Under the pieces are notes generated by a model. It had not been told where the DNA came from. It was given only the letters and a program-made list of their open reading frames with translations, and did not search any database. A DNA stretch of 10,674 bases from CAZEJK01 sp964512045 (GTDB lineage Bacteria > Acidobacteriota > Thermoanaerobaculia > Thermoanaerobaculales > Sulfomarinibacteraceae): positions 1 through 10,674 of the forward strand of contig CAZEJK010000175.1 in assembly GCA_964512045.1 (NCBI GenBank), read 5' to 3'. Made by a program: the position numbers and the translations under genes. Below, piece by piece: positions 1 through 7,400 of the stretch; position 1 is the first letter of the stretch, and each line of letters starts with the position of its first letter.

Positions 1-54
1 CTCGTTTACGTTACCCGTTGCAACCGAAAGCTCATCCGACGAGCCCGCCTCTGA

Positions 55-72
55 CCAACGCGGCCGCGTTGG
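55..72. repeat. 18-base perfect palindrome
   Basis: CCAACGCGGCCGCGTTGG equals its own reverse complement. As a single strand it could fold into a GC-rich hairpin. The downstream GTTAGCG does not fit an integron core site, and no role is assigned. Confidence 0.6.
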
Positions 73-131
73 CCGTTAGCGTTCAGCTCCCCCACCCACC
101 CAGTCTCACTCGCAGGAGCAACGACGCCACC

Positions 132-229
132 CGGCTTCGCTACCCCAAAACCACCCACCGCGGCTACGCCGGGGCAAGCCCGGCCTCGGTTCCCCCCTAC
201 CACCCACCGCGGCTCCACGTGGCACGCAC
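132..229. repeat. Degenerate 49-base tandem repeat
   Basis: The segment starting at 132 and the one starting at 181 share the register CGGC(T/C)TCG(C/G)T(A/T)CCCC, followed by an exact 15-base match CCACCCACCGCGGCT (151-165 and 200-214). The period is 49 bases. Similarity fades after the exact block. The motif lies in non-coding DNA, and the minus strand reads as G-tracts. Confidence 0.55.
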
Positions 230-465
230 GCGTCGCTGAAGATCATCACAATCCATGCAACGAAGCCTCCCCGGCACCGGTACTGGTCCTGGCCCCGCCC
301 CGGAAGCCGGCAGCCGGCCCCGGAACTCTGAAGCCCTGACCATCAGGTTGACCACACGACACCCTTGTTGCCGGCGCAGCGGTATCCACCACCGAACCCC
401 TCACGCGAAAGCCCCACGCGCTAGGGCGACCCGCACGCCTCGTGGTTGGCGCCTGACCATCGTAC

Positions 466-488
466 GGATCCGGATCCCGGCTATCCGG
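466..488. repeat. Overlapping palindromes
   Basis: GGATCCGGATCC at 466-477 is a perfect 12-base palindrome. Its CCGGAT (470-475) also pairs with ATCCGG (483-488) across a seven-base loop. It lies downstream of the leftward gene ending at 538. There is no T tract, so it is not a standard intrinsic terminator. Confidence 0.35.
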
Positions 489-504
489 CCCCCGGCGATC
501 ATGC

Positions 505-540
505 CTCGCCTTTTCGAAGATCCGAGTCCGTGAGCCGCTA
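505..540 (-). repeat. 36-base dispersed repeat, left copy
   Basis: Read on the minus strand, this begins with the TAG stop of the leftward gene and continues CTCACGGA...ATCTTCGAAAA. It matches 10622-10657 on the plus strand at 28 of 36 positions without gaps, including exact runs of 8 and 11 bases. Both copies lie just 3' of the last gene of an outward-pointing gene group. Function is unknown. Confidence 0.6.
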
Positions 541-1680
541 CCCGTAGTACCCGCCGGGAAGCAGGCTCGTGGCAAGCATCACCCGGTTGATGTCCTCGTG
601 CTCCCGCCACGTCGTCACGCTCTGGTGTGCCGGATCGCTCCAGAACGCCTCGATCTCCTCCTTGAGAGGTACGTGGCGCCTCAGATCCTGCACTCGAGAG
701 AGCAGGCCCCCACTGCCGCCGATCGCCTGCAACGTCTCTTCGATCCGCTCCACTGCAGCCAGACCGATGGCCAATCCCAGCTCCCGGAACGCCAGCCGAC
801 GCGCCGCAGGAAACGAGAAGGTCTCGAACTGCCGGGAGGCCTCGACGCTCACCACAGCGGAGTCGAGCACTCGCTCCAGCACATCGCCGAGCCCTTCTGC
901 TCCGTCTGCCACGAGCTGCGCGAGCCCATGGGCATCCATCAGGAGACCGCCGGCGCCCAGAGGATCCTGGGTCGCCCACGACATCCGGCGACACAGCGCC
1001 TCCAACTGCTCGATCTCGGATGACAGATCGCCCGCCTCCTCCCCTCGGCTCGAGACATCCTGAAGCGTACGCAGCACGACAAGACCGTCGAGGGGATCGT
1101 GCTGCCCCATCGAGCCCACGAGGACCCGATCGAGGGCGATGCTCATCTTCCAGACCATCCCGGTCGGCGCACCACGGCTGTCTGATTGCACGAAGGCGTC
1201 GTGTGCTGCCTCCGCCAGCTCCACGGCCCATCGATGGTAGGTGCTCTCCCCGATCTCGACCGCCATCCGGTACAGCGCATGCATCCACTTCGTGAGATAG
1301 TGATAGTACTGACCGTCCTGCTCCCACTCGGCCTGCGGATTGGCTGGCTCTCCAGGACGACGTTCCCGACGCGGCTTGCCGATGCGAAGCCCCCCTCTCG
1401 TCGGATGGCGCTCTCCCTCCGCTTCTGACAGACCGCTGATCCAACCGTCCCTCGAGTCGTCCGGTCGGTGACGACCGAGGACGCGGTGGACCTGGTCGAC
1501 CAGCTCGACCGCCATCTGACGGTACTCCGAGCTCCCTGTCGTACGCCAAAGCCCAAGGAGGTTGCAGACGGCAAACGCATCGGTCCAGAGGTACCGCCTC
1601 GGCGCCTCCGAGCCAACCAGGCCTGTTGCGCTGGCAAACAGCTGCATGATCTCCGCGGCATACGCCAGTCTGTCAACCAT
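538..1680 (-). CDS. Conserved-looking helical protein of unknown function (possible alpha/alpha-barrel enzyme)
   Basis: This 380-residue protein has a clear start: ATG at 1680 preceded by AAGGAGG with a six-base spacer. No signal peptide or membrane segment is visible, so it is probably cytoplasmic. It is rich in helices with aromatic and acidic clusters: YLWTDAF (30-36), DGWISGLSEAEGERHP (78-93), DGQYYHYLTKWMHAL (122-136), WKMSI (167-171), GQHDPLDG (182-189) and a C-terminal HEDINRV (361-367). Alternating helices carrying Trp/Asp/His motifs recall six-hairpin (alpha/alpha) toroid glycosidase folds, but this is a fold impression and no catalytic residue is proven. It follows the split-barrel gene by 74 bases on the same strand and could be the last gene of that unit. 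I recall similar proteins near erythromycin-esterase-family genes, which fits the remnant upstream, but this needs a search. Confidence 0.85.
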   Translation of the reverse strand: MVDRLAYAAEIMQLFASATGLVGSEAPRRYLWTDAFAVCNLLGLWRTTGSSEYRQMAVELVDQVHRVLGRHRPDDSRDGWISGLSEAEGERHPTRGGLRIGKPRRERRPGEPANPQAEWEQDGQYYHYLTKWMHALYRMAVEIGESTYHRWAVELAEAAHDAFVQSDSRGAPTGMVWKMSIALDRVLVGSMGQHDPLDGLVVLRTLQDVSSRGEEAGDLSSEIEQLEALCRRMSWATQDPLGAGGLLMDAHGLAQLVADGAEGLGDVLERVLDSAVVSVEASRQFETFSFPAARRLAFRELGLAIGLAAVERIEETLQAIGGSGGLLSRVQDLRRHVPLKEEIEAFWSDPAHQSVTTWREHEDINRVMLATSLLPGGYYG

Positions 1681-1754
1681 CTCTCGCCTCCTTAGAGGTT
1701 CTGTAACGGTGGGTCACGACGGCGCCACAGCCATCCGATGGGTCGCCAGCTGTC

Positions 1755-2159
1755 TCAGAGCTGGTCGTCTGTATGGACCCGATCCTCGAACGCGAGCACC
1801 TCGCTGACCGTCGTCTGAAACGCTCGCTGGACCTGGGGTACCGGCTCATCAGTCTCCAGATCGGGCGCCCAGCCGTTCAGTGTGGCCACCTCATCAACCG
1901 ACTCGACGACACACATCAGCTGAAAGCCCTGACCACCTTCCGACAGCACGACAACGGACATCTTCGGGTTCTCCTCCACGTTCCGAACGCTCCGTGGACA
2001 GAACCACGCCGTGACCTCCAGCCCGACCGTGCCGATGCGACGAAGCGAGCCGGCGGTCGCAAGATGGGGCCTCCCGTCCGCGGCGGCCGTGGTCACCAGG
2101 AGCAGCCCTCCGTCCTCCGAGCGCTGCACCGCAGCCGGCAAAGCAGTCTCGATACTCAT
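1755..2159 (-). CDS. Pyridoxamine 5'-phosphate oxidase-like FMN-binding split-barrel protein
   Basis: This 134-residue protein resembles the small flavin split-barrel family: a hydrophobic strand with GLLLVTTAAADGRPHLA (about 18-34), then a central WFCPRSVRNVEENPKMSVVVL stretch (from about 52). That order (substrate strand, then a conserved S.R..N...NP..S segment) is usual for pyridoxamine-phosphate-oxidase-related proteins of about 130-150 residues. The exact substrate cannot be told. The start chosen is ATG at 2159, because GGAG (2166-2169) sits six bases upstream. A TTG four codons earlier would also keep the frame. The upstream gene's TGA ends at 2161, one base before this ATG, and the ribosome-binding site lies inside its last codons, so translation is probably coupled. 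Confidence 0.8.
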   Translation of the reverse strand: MSIETALPAAVQRSEDGGLLLVTTAAADGRPHLATAGSLRRIGTVGLEVTAWFCPRSVRNVEENPKMSVVVLSEGGQGFQLMCVVESVDEVATLNGWAPDLETDEPVPQVQRAFQTTVSEVLAFEDRVHTDDQL

Positions 2160-2160
2160 C

Positions 2161-2550
2161 TCACACTCCAAACGGGTAGGTGTCCGGGACGTTCGCGACG
2201 TCCTCGGCGTCGAGCGGCGTCACGGCGTGCGTCTCGTCCGCCCAGATCCACTCGTCGAACTGGTGGGGAAGCACCGCCTGGAAGTAGTGGCTCTGGAGCT
2301 CGGTCTCCGGCCTGTAGATCACACCGATCGCCCGCTCGAGGCGAGGCTCCGAAAGCGCCCGACGGAGCTCCCAGCCTGCATCGCCGATCGGCAGCGGTCC
2401 GTCGTGGTAGGCATACTCCTCAAGCTCCTCGGGCACGAACTGCTCCCTCGGCACCTCCCCCATCGCAGCCAGAACTCGTTCGTTTCGGATTCCCCGGCGT
2501 CTCAGCTGGGTCTCGACCATCTGCTCACGTTGTGTGACGGACGACTTCAT
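2161..2550 (-). CDS. Protein-L-isoaspartate methyltransferase / erythromycin esterase fusion remnant
   Basis: The 129-residue frame starts at ATG 2550 behind a GGGGAG ribosome-binding site. Residues 11-56 (MVETQLRRRGI...VLAAMGEVPRE.FVPEEL...AY.DGPLPIG) read like the N-terminus of a protein-L-isoaspartate O-methyltransferase, which would normally continue GQTISQP into the SAM-binding fold. Instead, from about residue 60 the sequence reads like the extreme C-terminus of an erythromycin-esterase-family protein: LERAIGVIYRPETE, then SHYF, then DETHAVTPL. The SAM-binding core and the esterase catalytic residues are absent, so enzyme activity is unlikely. PCMT-esterase fusions are known to me from other bacteria, and the simplest reading is an in-frame internal deletion in such a gene, with the junction near 2370-2385. 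An assembly collapse is the alternative. The frame and ribosome-binding site are intact, so a short protein may still be made. Confidence 0.75.
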   Translation of the reverse strand: MKSSVTQREQMVETQLRRRGIRNERVLAAMGEVPREQFVPEELEEYAYHDGPLPIGDAGWELRRALSEPRLERAIGVIYRPETELQSHYFQAVLPHQFDEWIWADETHAVTPLDAEDVANVPDTYPFGV

Positions 2551-2751
2551 CTGCTCTCCCCCGGCCATCGATCTGTGCACCCGCATGTCGATGGATCCGG
2601 CGCGCTGCGGATGCCGCTGGTCTTCCCCACGAAACGGCGCACGCCGATACCGGCGAATCCCATCCTTGCGGGTTCGCTGCTGCCCGGCCATGGGGTCGGC
2701 TCTGCCCGCTCGTACCGGGCCTCCACCGACCGATGCAACGCCTCGATCGGC

Positions 2752-2781
2752 TGGACTCCTCCGCTCGTTCGGTCCTATACT
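2752..2781 (+). promoter_or_regulatory. Candidate sigma70-type promoter for the DsrE-like gene
   Basis: TATACT at 2776-2781 is a good -10 hexamer. TGGACT at 2752-2757 matches four of six bases of TTGACA at an 18-base spacer. Transcription would start near 2788, about 40 bases before the ATG at 2830. The region 2551-2829 is the divergent intergenic space between leftward and rightward units. No comparably good leftward promoter was found. Confidence 0.45.
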
Positions 2782-2829
2782 GAGCCCTACAGTGAACCAG
2801 GGAACATACTGAAAGAGAAGGTTTTGCTC

Positions 2830-3264
2830 ATGTGCACACGAGTCGCATCGATCGTCGCTTTCGCTTTGCTCCTGGCTGTTGCCACCCCTCTCCCGGCGGC
2901 CGACACTGCTCAGGACGGTGTCCTGATCCACATCACGGCCGGCCCTGACGATCCACACCGGGTGCTCATGGCGTTGCGGATGGCAGAGCTCATGTCCACC
3001 GACCACCCCACGGTCGTGTACATGGACATCGACGCCGTGCACGTCGCCCTGAAAGGCGCCACCCCGCTACAGCACGAGCCGTTCGCAGACTCCGCGACAC
3101 TCCTGCAGAAGCTCATCGACAACGGCGTTCGGATCATGGCCTGTCCGGGATGTCTCGAGGCCGCCGGCAAGAGCCCCGAGGACCTTCGCAAAGGGATCAG
3201 CGTCGCGGAGAAGTCGGCGTTTTTCGACTTCACCGACGGCCGGATTCTCACCCTGGACTACTGA
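2830..3264 (+). CDS. Exported DsrE/DsrF-like protein with CPGC motif
   Basis: This 144-residue protein starts at ATG 2830, preceded by GAGAAGG eight bases upstream. Residues 1-24 look like a signal peptide: one Arg, a hydrophobic core FALLLAVATPL, and a small-residue cleavage site near PAA-D. The mature part resembles the DsrE/F fold used in sulfur-transfer proteins: VLIHITAGPDDPHRVLMALRMA at about 31-52, a VVYMDIDAV strand, then VRIMACPGCLEAAGKSPEDL, which sits where DsrE-like proteins carry their conserved cysteine. Here there are two, Cys105 and Cys108, in a CPGC arrangement that could be redox-active or bind a metal. With the signal peptide, a periplasmic role in thiol or sulfane-sulfur chemistry is plausible, but substrate and partners are unknown. 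It stands alone between a divergent promoter region and a convergent neighbour. No sulfur-oxidation genes are in the window. Confidence 0.8.
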   Translation: MCTRVASIVAFALLLAVATPLPAADTAQDGVLIHITAGPDDPHRVLMALRMAELMSTDHPTVVYMDIDAVHVALKGATPLQHEPFADSATLLQKLIDNGVRIMACPGCLEAAGKSPEDLRKGISVAEKSAFFDFTDGRILTLDY

Positions 3265-3343
3265 AGCATCCGAAGGCAGCGCGGGGCTCGTCTCGTGCCA
3301 GCTCGAGTCAGTCAGCCGAGGTGACGGCACCCGGTGAAACGAC

Positions 3344-4372
3344 CTACGCCCTCATCCACCGTCCGCCGGCGGTACGCGCCAGAAGGATACGAACCCCGGT
3401 GTCGTCCGTGACCGCCTCGACCACGTCGACCGCCGCGTCGGGGAGCAGCAGCACCACGTTCAACCGGCTCCGTTCCGCCTCATGGATCGCCCAGATCCTC
3501 TGAAGCTCACGTTCGTTGACGACGATCTCGTGCTCCGGGTACGGCTCGGGCACGCCGTCTAGACGGACGACGAATCCGGGCAAACCGAGCGAACGGTCAA
3601 GGCTGAACCCCACCTCCGGGACCCGTCCACTCGACCCGATCGCGACCTCCAACTGGTCGCCTGAACGCATCCAGGCGATCTTCTCCACCGCGATGGTCCG
3701 CGTCATCGGCTTCGATGGTTGGCCGGTGACCGCCCGTTGGAGTGCACGCCGAACCAGCTCTGCCTCCTCATCCTGGTCCACCGACAACGACATGACGTCG
3801 TCAACCAGCTCGAAGTCCGCGGCAGTCGCAACCGCTCTCGGCTCGACCACCGTACCGGCCAAGCGATCTCCCAGCCGCCGTCCCGATGGAGTGAGCCAGG
3901 CGAAGGCGATCTCCAAGAGCACCCAGCCGGCAACCAGATACTTGAGATCGGGCACGATGACCAGCACCAACGGCGCCGCCGTGAGGTTCCGCCCCACCGC
4001 CGTTCCGAGGTACAGCGGCCGCCCCCGTACCGACACGGGCTGCACCTCCGCGAGCTGCTTGCCAAACGACCGGCGGATGTTGAACCCGAAACGGAAGGCA
4101 TCCCGGAACACCAGATACATGACACACCAGCTGATGCCCACGAGGCTCCCGGACAACCCGAACGAGCGCACGAACGGAACCCGTGCGACAACTAACATCG
4201 CTGCGTAACCGGCCACGAACAAGCCAATCCCAATCAGCGCATCCAGAAACGCAGCCCGGAACCGCTGATGACTTCTCGGGTTCACCCGACGGATCCCCAG
4301 CAACCCCAGCAGCACCAGACAACCGAGAGCGGGACCGTAGACTGAGCCGAGGTACATCAGCATCGAGATCAT
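3344..4372 (-). CDS. RDD-family membrane protein with soluble C-terminal domain
   Basis: Start ATG 4372 was chosen because GGGAG lies six bases upstream; the frame stays open to 4423 but has no better site. The 342-residue product has about four hydrophobic segments (roughly 7-27, 41-63, 73-92, 131-160). RDD-family features are an Arg/Asp pair in the first conserved helix (FRAAFLDALI, about 38-47), FRDAF near 90, and the closing SGRRLGDRLAGTVV (163-176). RDD proteins are integral membrane proteins of mostly unknown function, some linked to ion or compatible-solute transport. Residues 180-342 form an additional polar, probably cytoplasmic, domain with an acidic stretch (DQDEEAELVRR) and no motif I recognise. 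The gene lies 100 bases behind the protease on the same strand, with a 34-codon ORF bridging the gap, so co-transcription is likely. Confidence 0.85.
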   Translation of the reverse strand: MISMLMYLGSVYGPALGCLVLLGLLGIRRVNPRSHQRFRAAFLDALIGIGLFVAGYAAMLVVARVPFVRSFGLSGSLVGISWCVMYLVFRDAFRFGFNIRRSFGKQLAEVQPVSVRGRPLYLGTAVGRNLTAAPLVLVIVPDLKYLVAGWVLLEIAFAWLTPSGRRLGDRLAGTVVEPRAVATAADFELVDDVMSLSVDQDEEAELVRRALQRAVTGQPSKPMTRTIAVEKIAWMRSGDQLEVAIGSSGRVPEVGFSLDRSLGLPGFVVRLDGVPEPYPEHEIVVNERELQRIWAIHEAERSRLNVVLLLPDAAVDVVEAVTDDTGVRILLARTAGGRWMRA

Positions 4373-4473
4373 CTCAGGCTCCCTGGGGGCGGGCACACCG
4401 GCACCCACCGCACGAGCCACCACTCCCGCGGTGGTTCCGAATCTTCCTGCGCTGCATCCTGTTCAATGTCCAT
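4369..4473 (-). CDS. Possible 34-residue small ORF bridging protease and RDD genes
   Basis: Its ATG (4473-4471) overlaps the protease stop in TGATG, and its TGA (4371-4369) overlaps the RDD start in ATGA. The product is acidic at the start (MDIEQDAAQEDSEPP) and ends in a tryptophan- and proline-rich stretch (REWWLVRWVPVCPPPGSLR). It has no strong ribosome-binding site of its own, only a weak AGG in the end of the protease gene, so it would depend on reinitiation. It also contains the RDD gene's ribosome-binding site. The protein shows no recognised family. The double overlap is the main evidence and could be coincidence. Confidence 0.35.
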   Translation of the reverse strand: MDIEQDAAQEDSEPPREWWLVRWVPVCPPPGSLR

Positions 4474-7400
4474 CAGTTCGCCTGGAGAGCTTCTGCTGGC
4501 ACAAAGATAGCGTCGCCCGACAGATTGTCCACCACAGATCCGTACGCGGTCACGACGCCATCGCCACCGTCGATCAACAGGTCGACACGGACATTCTCCT
4601 CGGCTGATGCTCCGACGTCTTCGAACACGTCGTTGATCTGTCGAACCTGGTACGGTCCCAGCTCCAGTCGGCCGATCCCCAAGGTCGAGCCTGTCGAGCT
4701 CTTCAGCACGTACCGCACCGACACCGATCCCCCGCTGATCTCGCAAATACCGATGTTCGTTCGGTACGTATCGGAGGCGTCCAGGTGCATCACCACCGGC
4801 CTGTCGTCCGTTGAGAAGCCGTCTGTTACCGCCGGAATGAACTGCCCGAAGGTACCAGAGGCCGCCTGATTGTAGGTTCTGGAGGTCACGATCAGGCCGG
4901 TCTCACCACCCGCGGCAACGACCCGTAGCGAGCCCGATCCAGATGCCAGTGCGAACGCTTCGCCCACCACGTCCTGCAGGGCCAGGCTCGCTTTCGAGCC
5001 CACGGCGCGCTGCAGTGTGCGCTGCTCCCCTTCTGGCAGGGTCACGACGAGCTCCACGTCGATCGCCATGTCGCTCGTGTTGACGACGCGAACGTCACTG
5101 ACCCAGCTCGTGCCGTTCGCGCCAGGGCTCTTCGCGACGATCGGCACCACGTGCTGAAAAGCCTGGGGAGCGTGCCGGCCGGGAACCGCAATCGCATCGC
5201 CAGTCCGGTCATCGACCACCGAAGCGTATGCGACAACGCGGCCACCTCCGCTCACGACCTCTGCGGTGGCATAGGCGTTCTCAGTACCGCTCACACCATG
5301 TGTGGCGAACACGAAGTTCCTCTGTACGTTCGAGAACGGAGGCACGGTGACAATCAGCGGATCGCCGAGCTGGTCACCGGTGTCCCCGTCGTGCAGGCGA
5401 AGCTCCACGGTCGTCTCGTGCCCGGAGAGCTCCGCAAACCCGATGTTGGTGTGGAAGTCACCCGTGGACGCGAGCTGGACGAGCCACAGCTGCGGGCTCC
5501 CGGCGCCGATGGACGTCGCCAAGGACTCACGGCCGATGAACTGTCCGAAGGTCCCGGAGCTCGCGCCGGTGTTGTAGGTCCGCGAGGTGACGATCACAGC
5601 TCCTGCAGCCTGCGGTTGCACCAGGAGGCTGCCCTGGCCGGAGTCGACACCGAACCGTGACGACAGAACATCGGGAAGGCTGATGACCGTGTTGGCGGGA
5701 ACGTCGAGAGCGACTGAGCTAAAGACGCCCGTTCCGTCCTGCTCCTGAGGAACGAAGAACAGGCGCACCGGGAGCGAGCTGCCAGGGTCCGGGTTGAGGA
5801 TGCGGACATCGGTCACCCAGAAGGTGTTGTTCGCGCCGCTTGCGTGGGCGCTCACTGGAATGACAGCCGACGCGTCCGTGGTGCTCTCAGGACCGCTCTC
5901 TGTTACCAGCTGGAGGTTCCAACCCAGGAACCGGGGGCTGACCCCCGAGAACTGCTGGTTCGGGTCCTCGTCAACGACCTCGAGCGTCCACACGCCGCGA
6001 GCGAGCACCCCGTCCAGTCGCTCGAACGGTTGTACGGGCTCCCGATCGTCCGGGTACACGACGCTCAGACCATCGTGGCCACTCATGGCTGTCGCCTCGT
6101 GCACGGTCGAGCCGGGTCCGTGATCGTGCAGGACCACCCGCGTTCCATCCGGGGCGGTGAGCGTCACCGCCAGCTCAGACGGTGACGGATGGAGCAGATC
6201 GAGTGCAACCTTCACCCCTCGAACGAGCCCTGAACGACTCACGACAGTCGTCGACACGATGGGAGTGCCGTCGTTGGGGATGTCGTCTGCCTCTGGAATC
6301 TGTACCGCAGCACCAGACAGCTCCTGTGCTGCGGCCTCGAGATCCACAAGCGAGGAGACGGTGTCGTTCGCCGGGTCGATGATCGGCTCCCCTGTGACCT
6401 TCAGAAGGCTGCGCAACGCCCCCGGCGACAGCACACCGATCCCCTGGCCGGCCGCCAGCTCCGCCAGCAGGGCCGCCGACCCTACTGCGTACGGGGTCGC
6501 TCCCGATGTTCCTCCAAAGCTGGTGACCTTTCCGTTCCAGGCCACGCTCTCGAGCGGCTCGGACGGCGCCAGAAGATCCAGATACGGGCTCGAGTTGGCG
6601 TAGCAGGTTGGTGTCTTCGGCACCAGCTTCGAGTCGCGACACTCACCGAAGTCGAGTCCGAAGGAGACAGAGTTCTCGTCGTACACCGAGCCGACTGCGA
6701 TCGCGTCGCCGATGCATGCAGGAGCTGCAAGATGCTCCTTCTTCGCATCGTTACCCGCCGCAGCGAACACGGCAATCCCTGCCTCGACCGCGTCACGGAT
6801 TGCCCACGCGTACGCTGGCGAGCGAACATCACACGGGCCCTGAGAGAAGATCCCGCCGCCGAGGGAGAGGTTGATGGCGACCACGTTGTACGCATCTCGC
6901 TGGAGGATCGCATCGTCGATCGCTGCGGTCACGTTCGAGGAGTAGAACGAGCCTTCCGAGCAGTCCATCATGCGCATCGCCTTATACGCCAGGATGGCAG
7001 CTCCGGGAGCCACCCCGCCCGCGAACGCCTCGCTGCCGTCCGGCCACTCGTATGGCAGACCGGCCGCGATTCCCGCCACAGCGGTACCGTGCCCTTGACA
7101 GTCCATAGGATCGTCATCGTTGTCTCCCGTATCCTTGCCGTAGACCACCTTCCCATTCGGAATTTCGCCACCACCGAGAGCGGGGTGCAGGTAATCCACT
7201 CCCGAGTCGATCACGGCCACGGCCGCACCCTGCCCGGTCACACCGAGGTCGTGCAGCAGACCGGCTCCGATGAGATCGACACCTTGCTCGGTCTGCACGA
7301 ACATGACCTCGTCATGCTCGATCCACGCCACATCGGTGCGCTCGAGGACCTGTCGCAGACCGTCACGGGTCACTGTCGCAGCAAACATCGGGCGCAGGGG

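Larger units (their letters stand above)
1..537. other. C-rich intergenic stretch, no convincing gene
   Basis: No reading frame here has a plausible protein or start site. The open frames on both strands are low-complexity Arg/Pro/Ala-rich translations typical of GC-rich non-coding DNA. The stretch holds an 18-base perfect palindrome (55-72), three copies of CCACCCACC (92-100, 151-159, 200-208), a degenerate tandem repeat of about 49 bases, a 12-base palindrome (466-477), and one copy of a 36-base repeat next to the stop of the leftward gene (505-540). No T-rich terminator hairpin was recognised. The minus strand carries clustered G-tracts. A gene beyond the left edge may use part of this as its flank, but none of it is visible. 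Confidence 0.6.

Noticed and set aside
55..80. Integron attC-like site at the palindrome followed by GTTAGCG
   Set aside because: GTTAGCG breaks the GTTRRRY core, no matching inverse core is present on the other side, and no integrase or cassette is seen.
401..1549. 382-codon leftward open frame overlapping the 380-residue gene
   Set aside because: Its translation is Arg/Gly/Ser-rich without family features, while the overlapping frame has an AAGGAGG site and dense motifs. It is a GC-rich shadow frame.
2701..2740. Leftward promoter for the fusion-remnant unit (TTGCAT and TACGAG on the minus strand, 18-base spacer)
   Set aside because: The -10 matches the consensus at only three of six positions, no better than background in this sequence.
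2011..2829. Long rightward open frame in front of the DsrE-like gene
   Set aside because: It is antisense to two leftward genes, and the true start at 2830 has its own ribosome-binding site, a signal peptide and a promoter candidate.
2551..3042. Upstream extension of the fusion remnant across the divergent region and the DsrE-like gene
   Set aside because: The frame stays open by composition only. The strong GGGGAG site puts the start at 2550, and the PCMT-like sequence begins just after it.
3265..3343. Bidirectional terminator between the converging DsrE-like and RDD genes
   Set aside because: Only four-base stems (for example GCCG/CGGC) were found, and no T tract follows on either strand.
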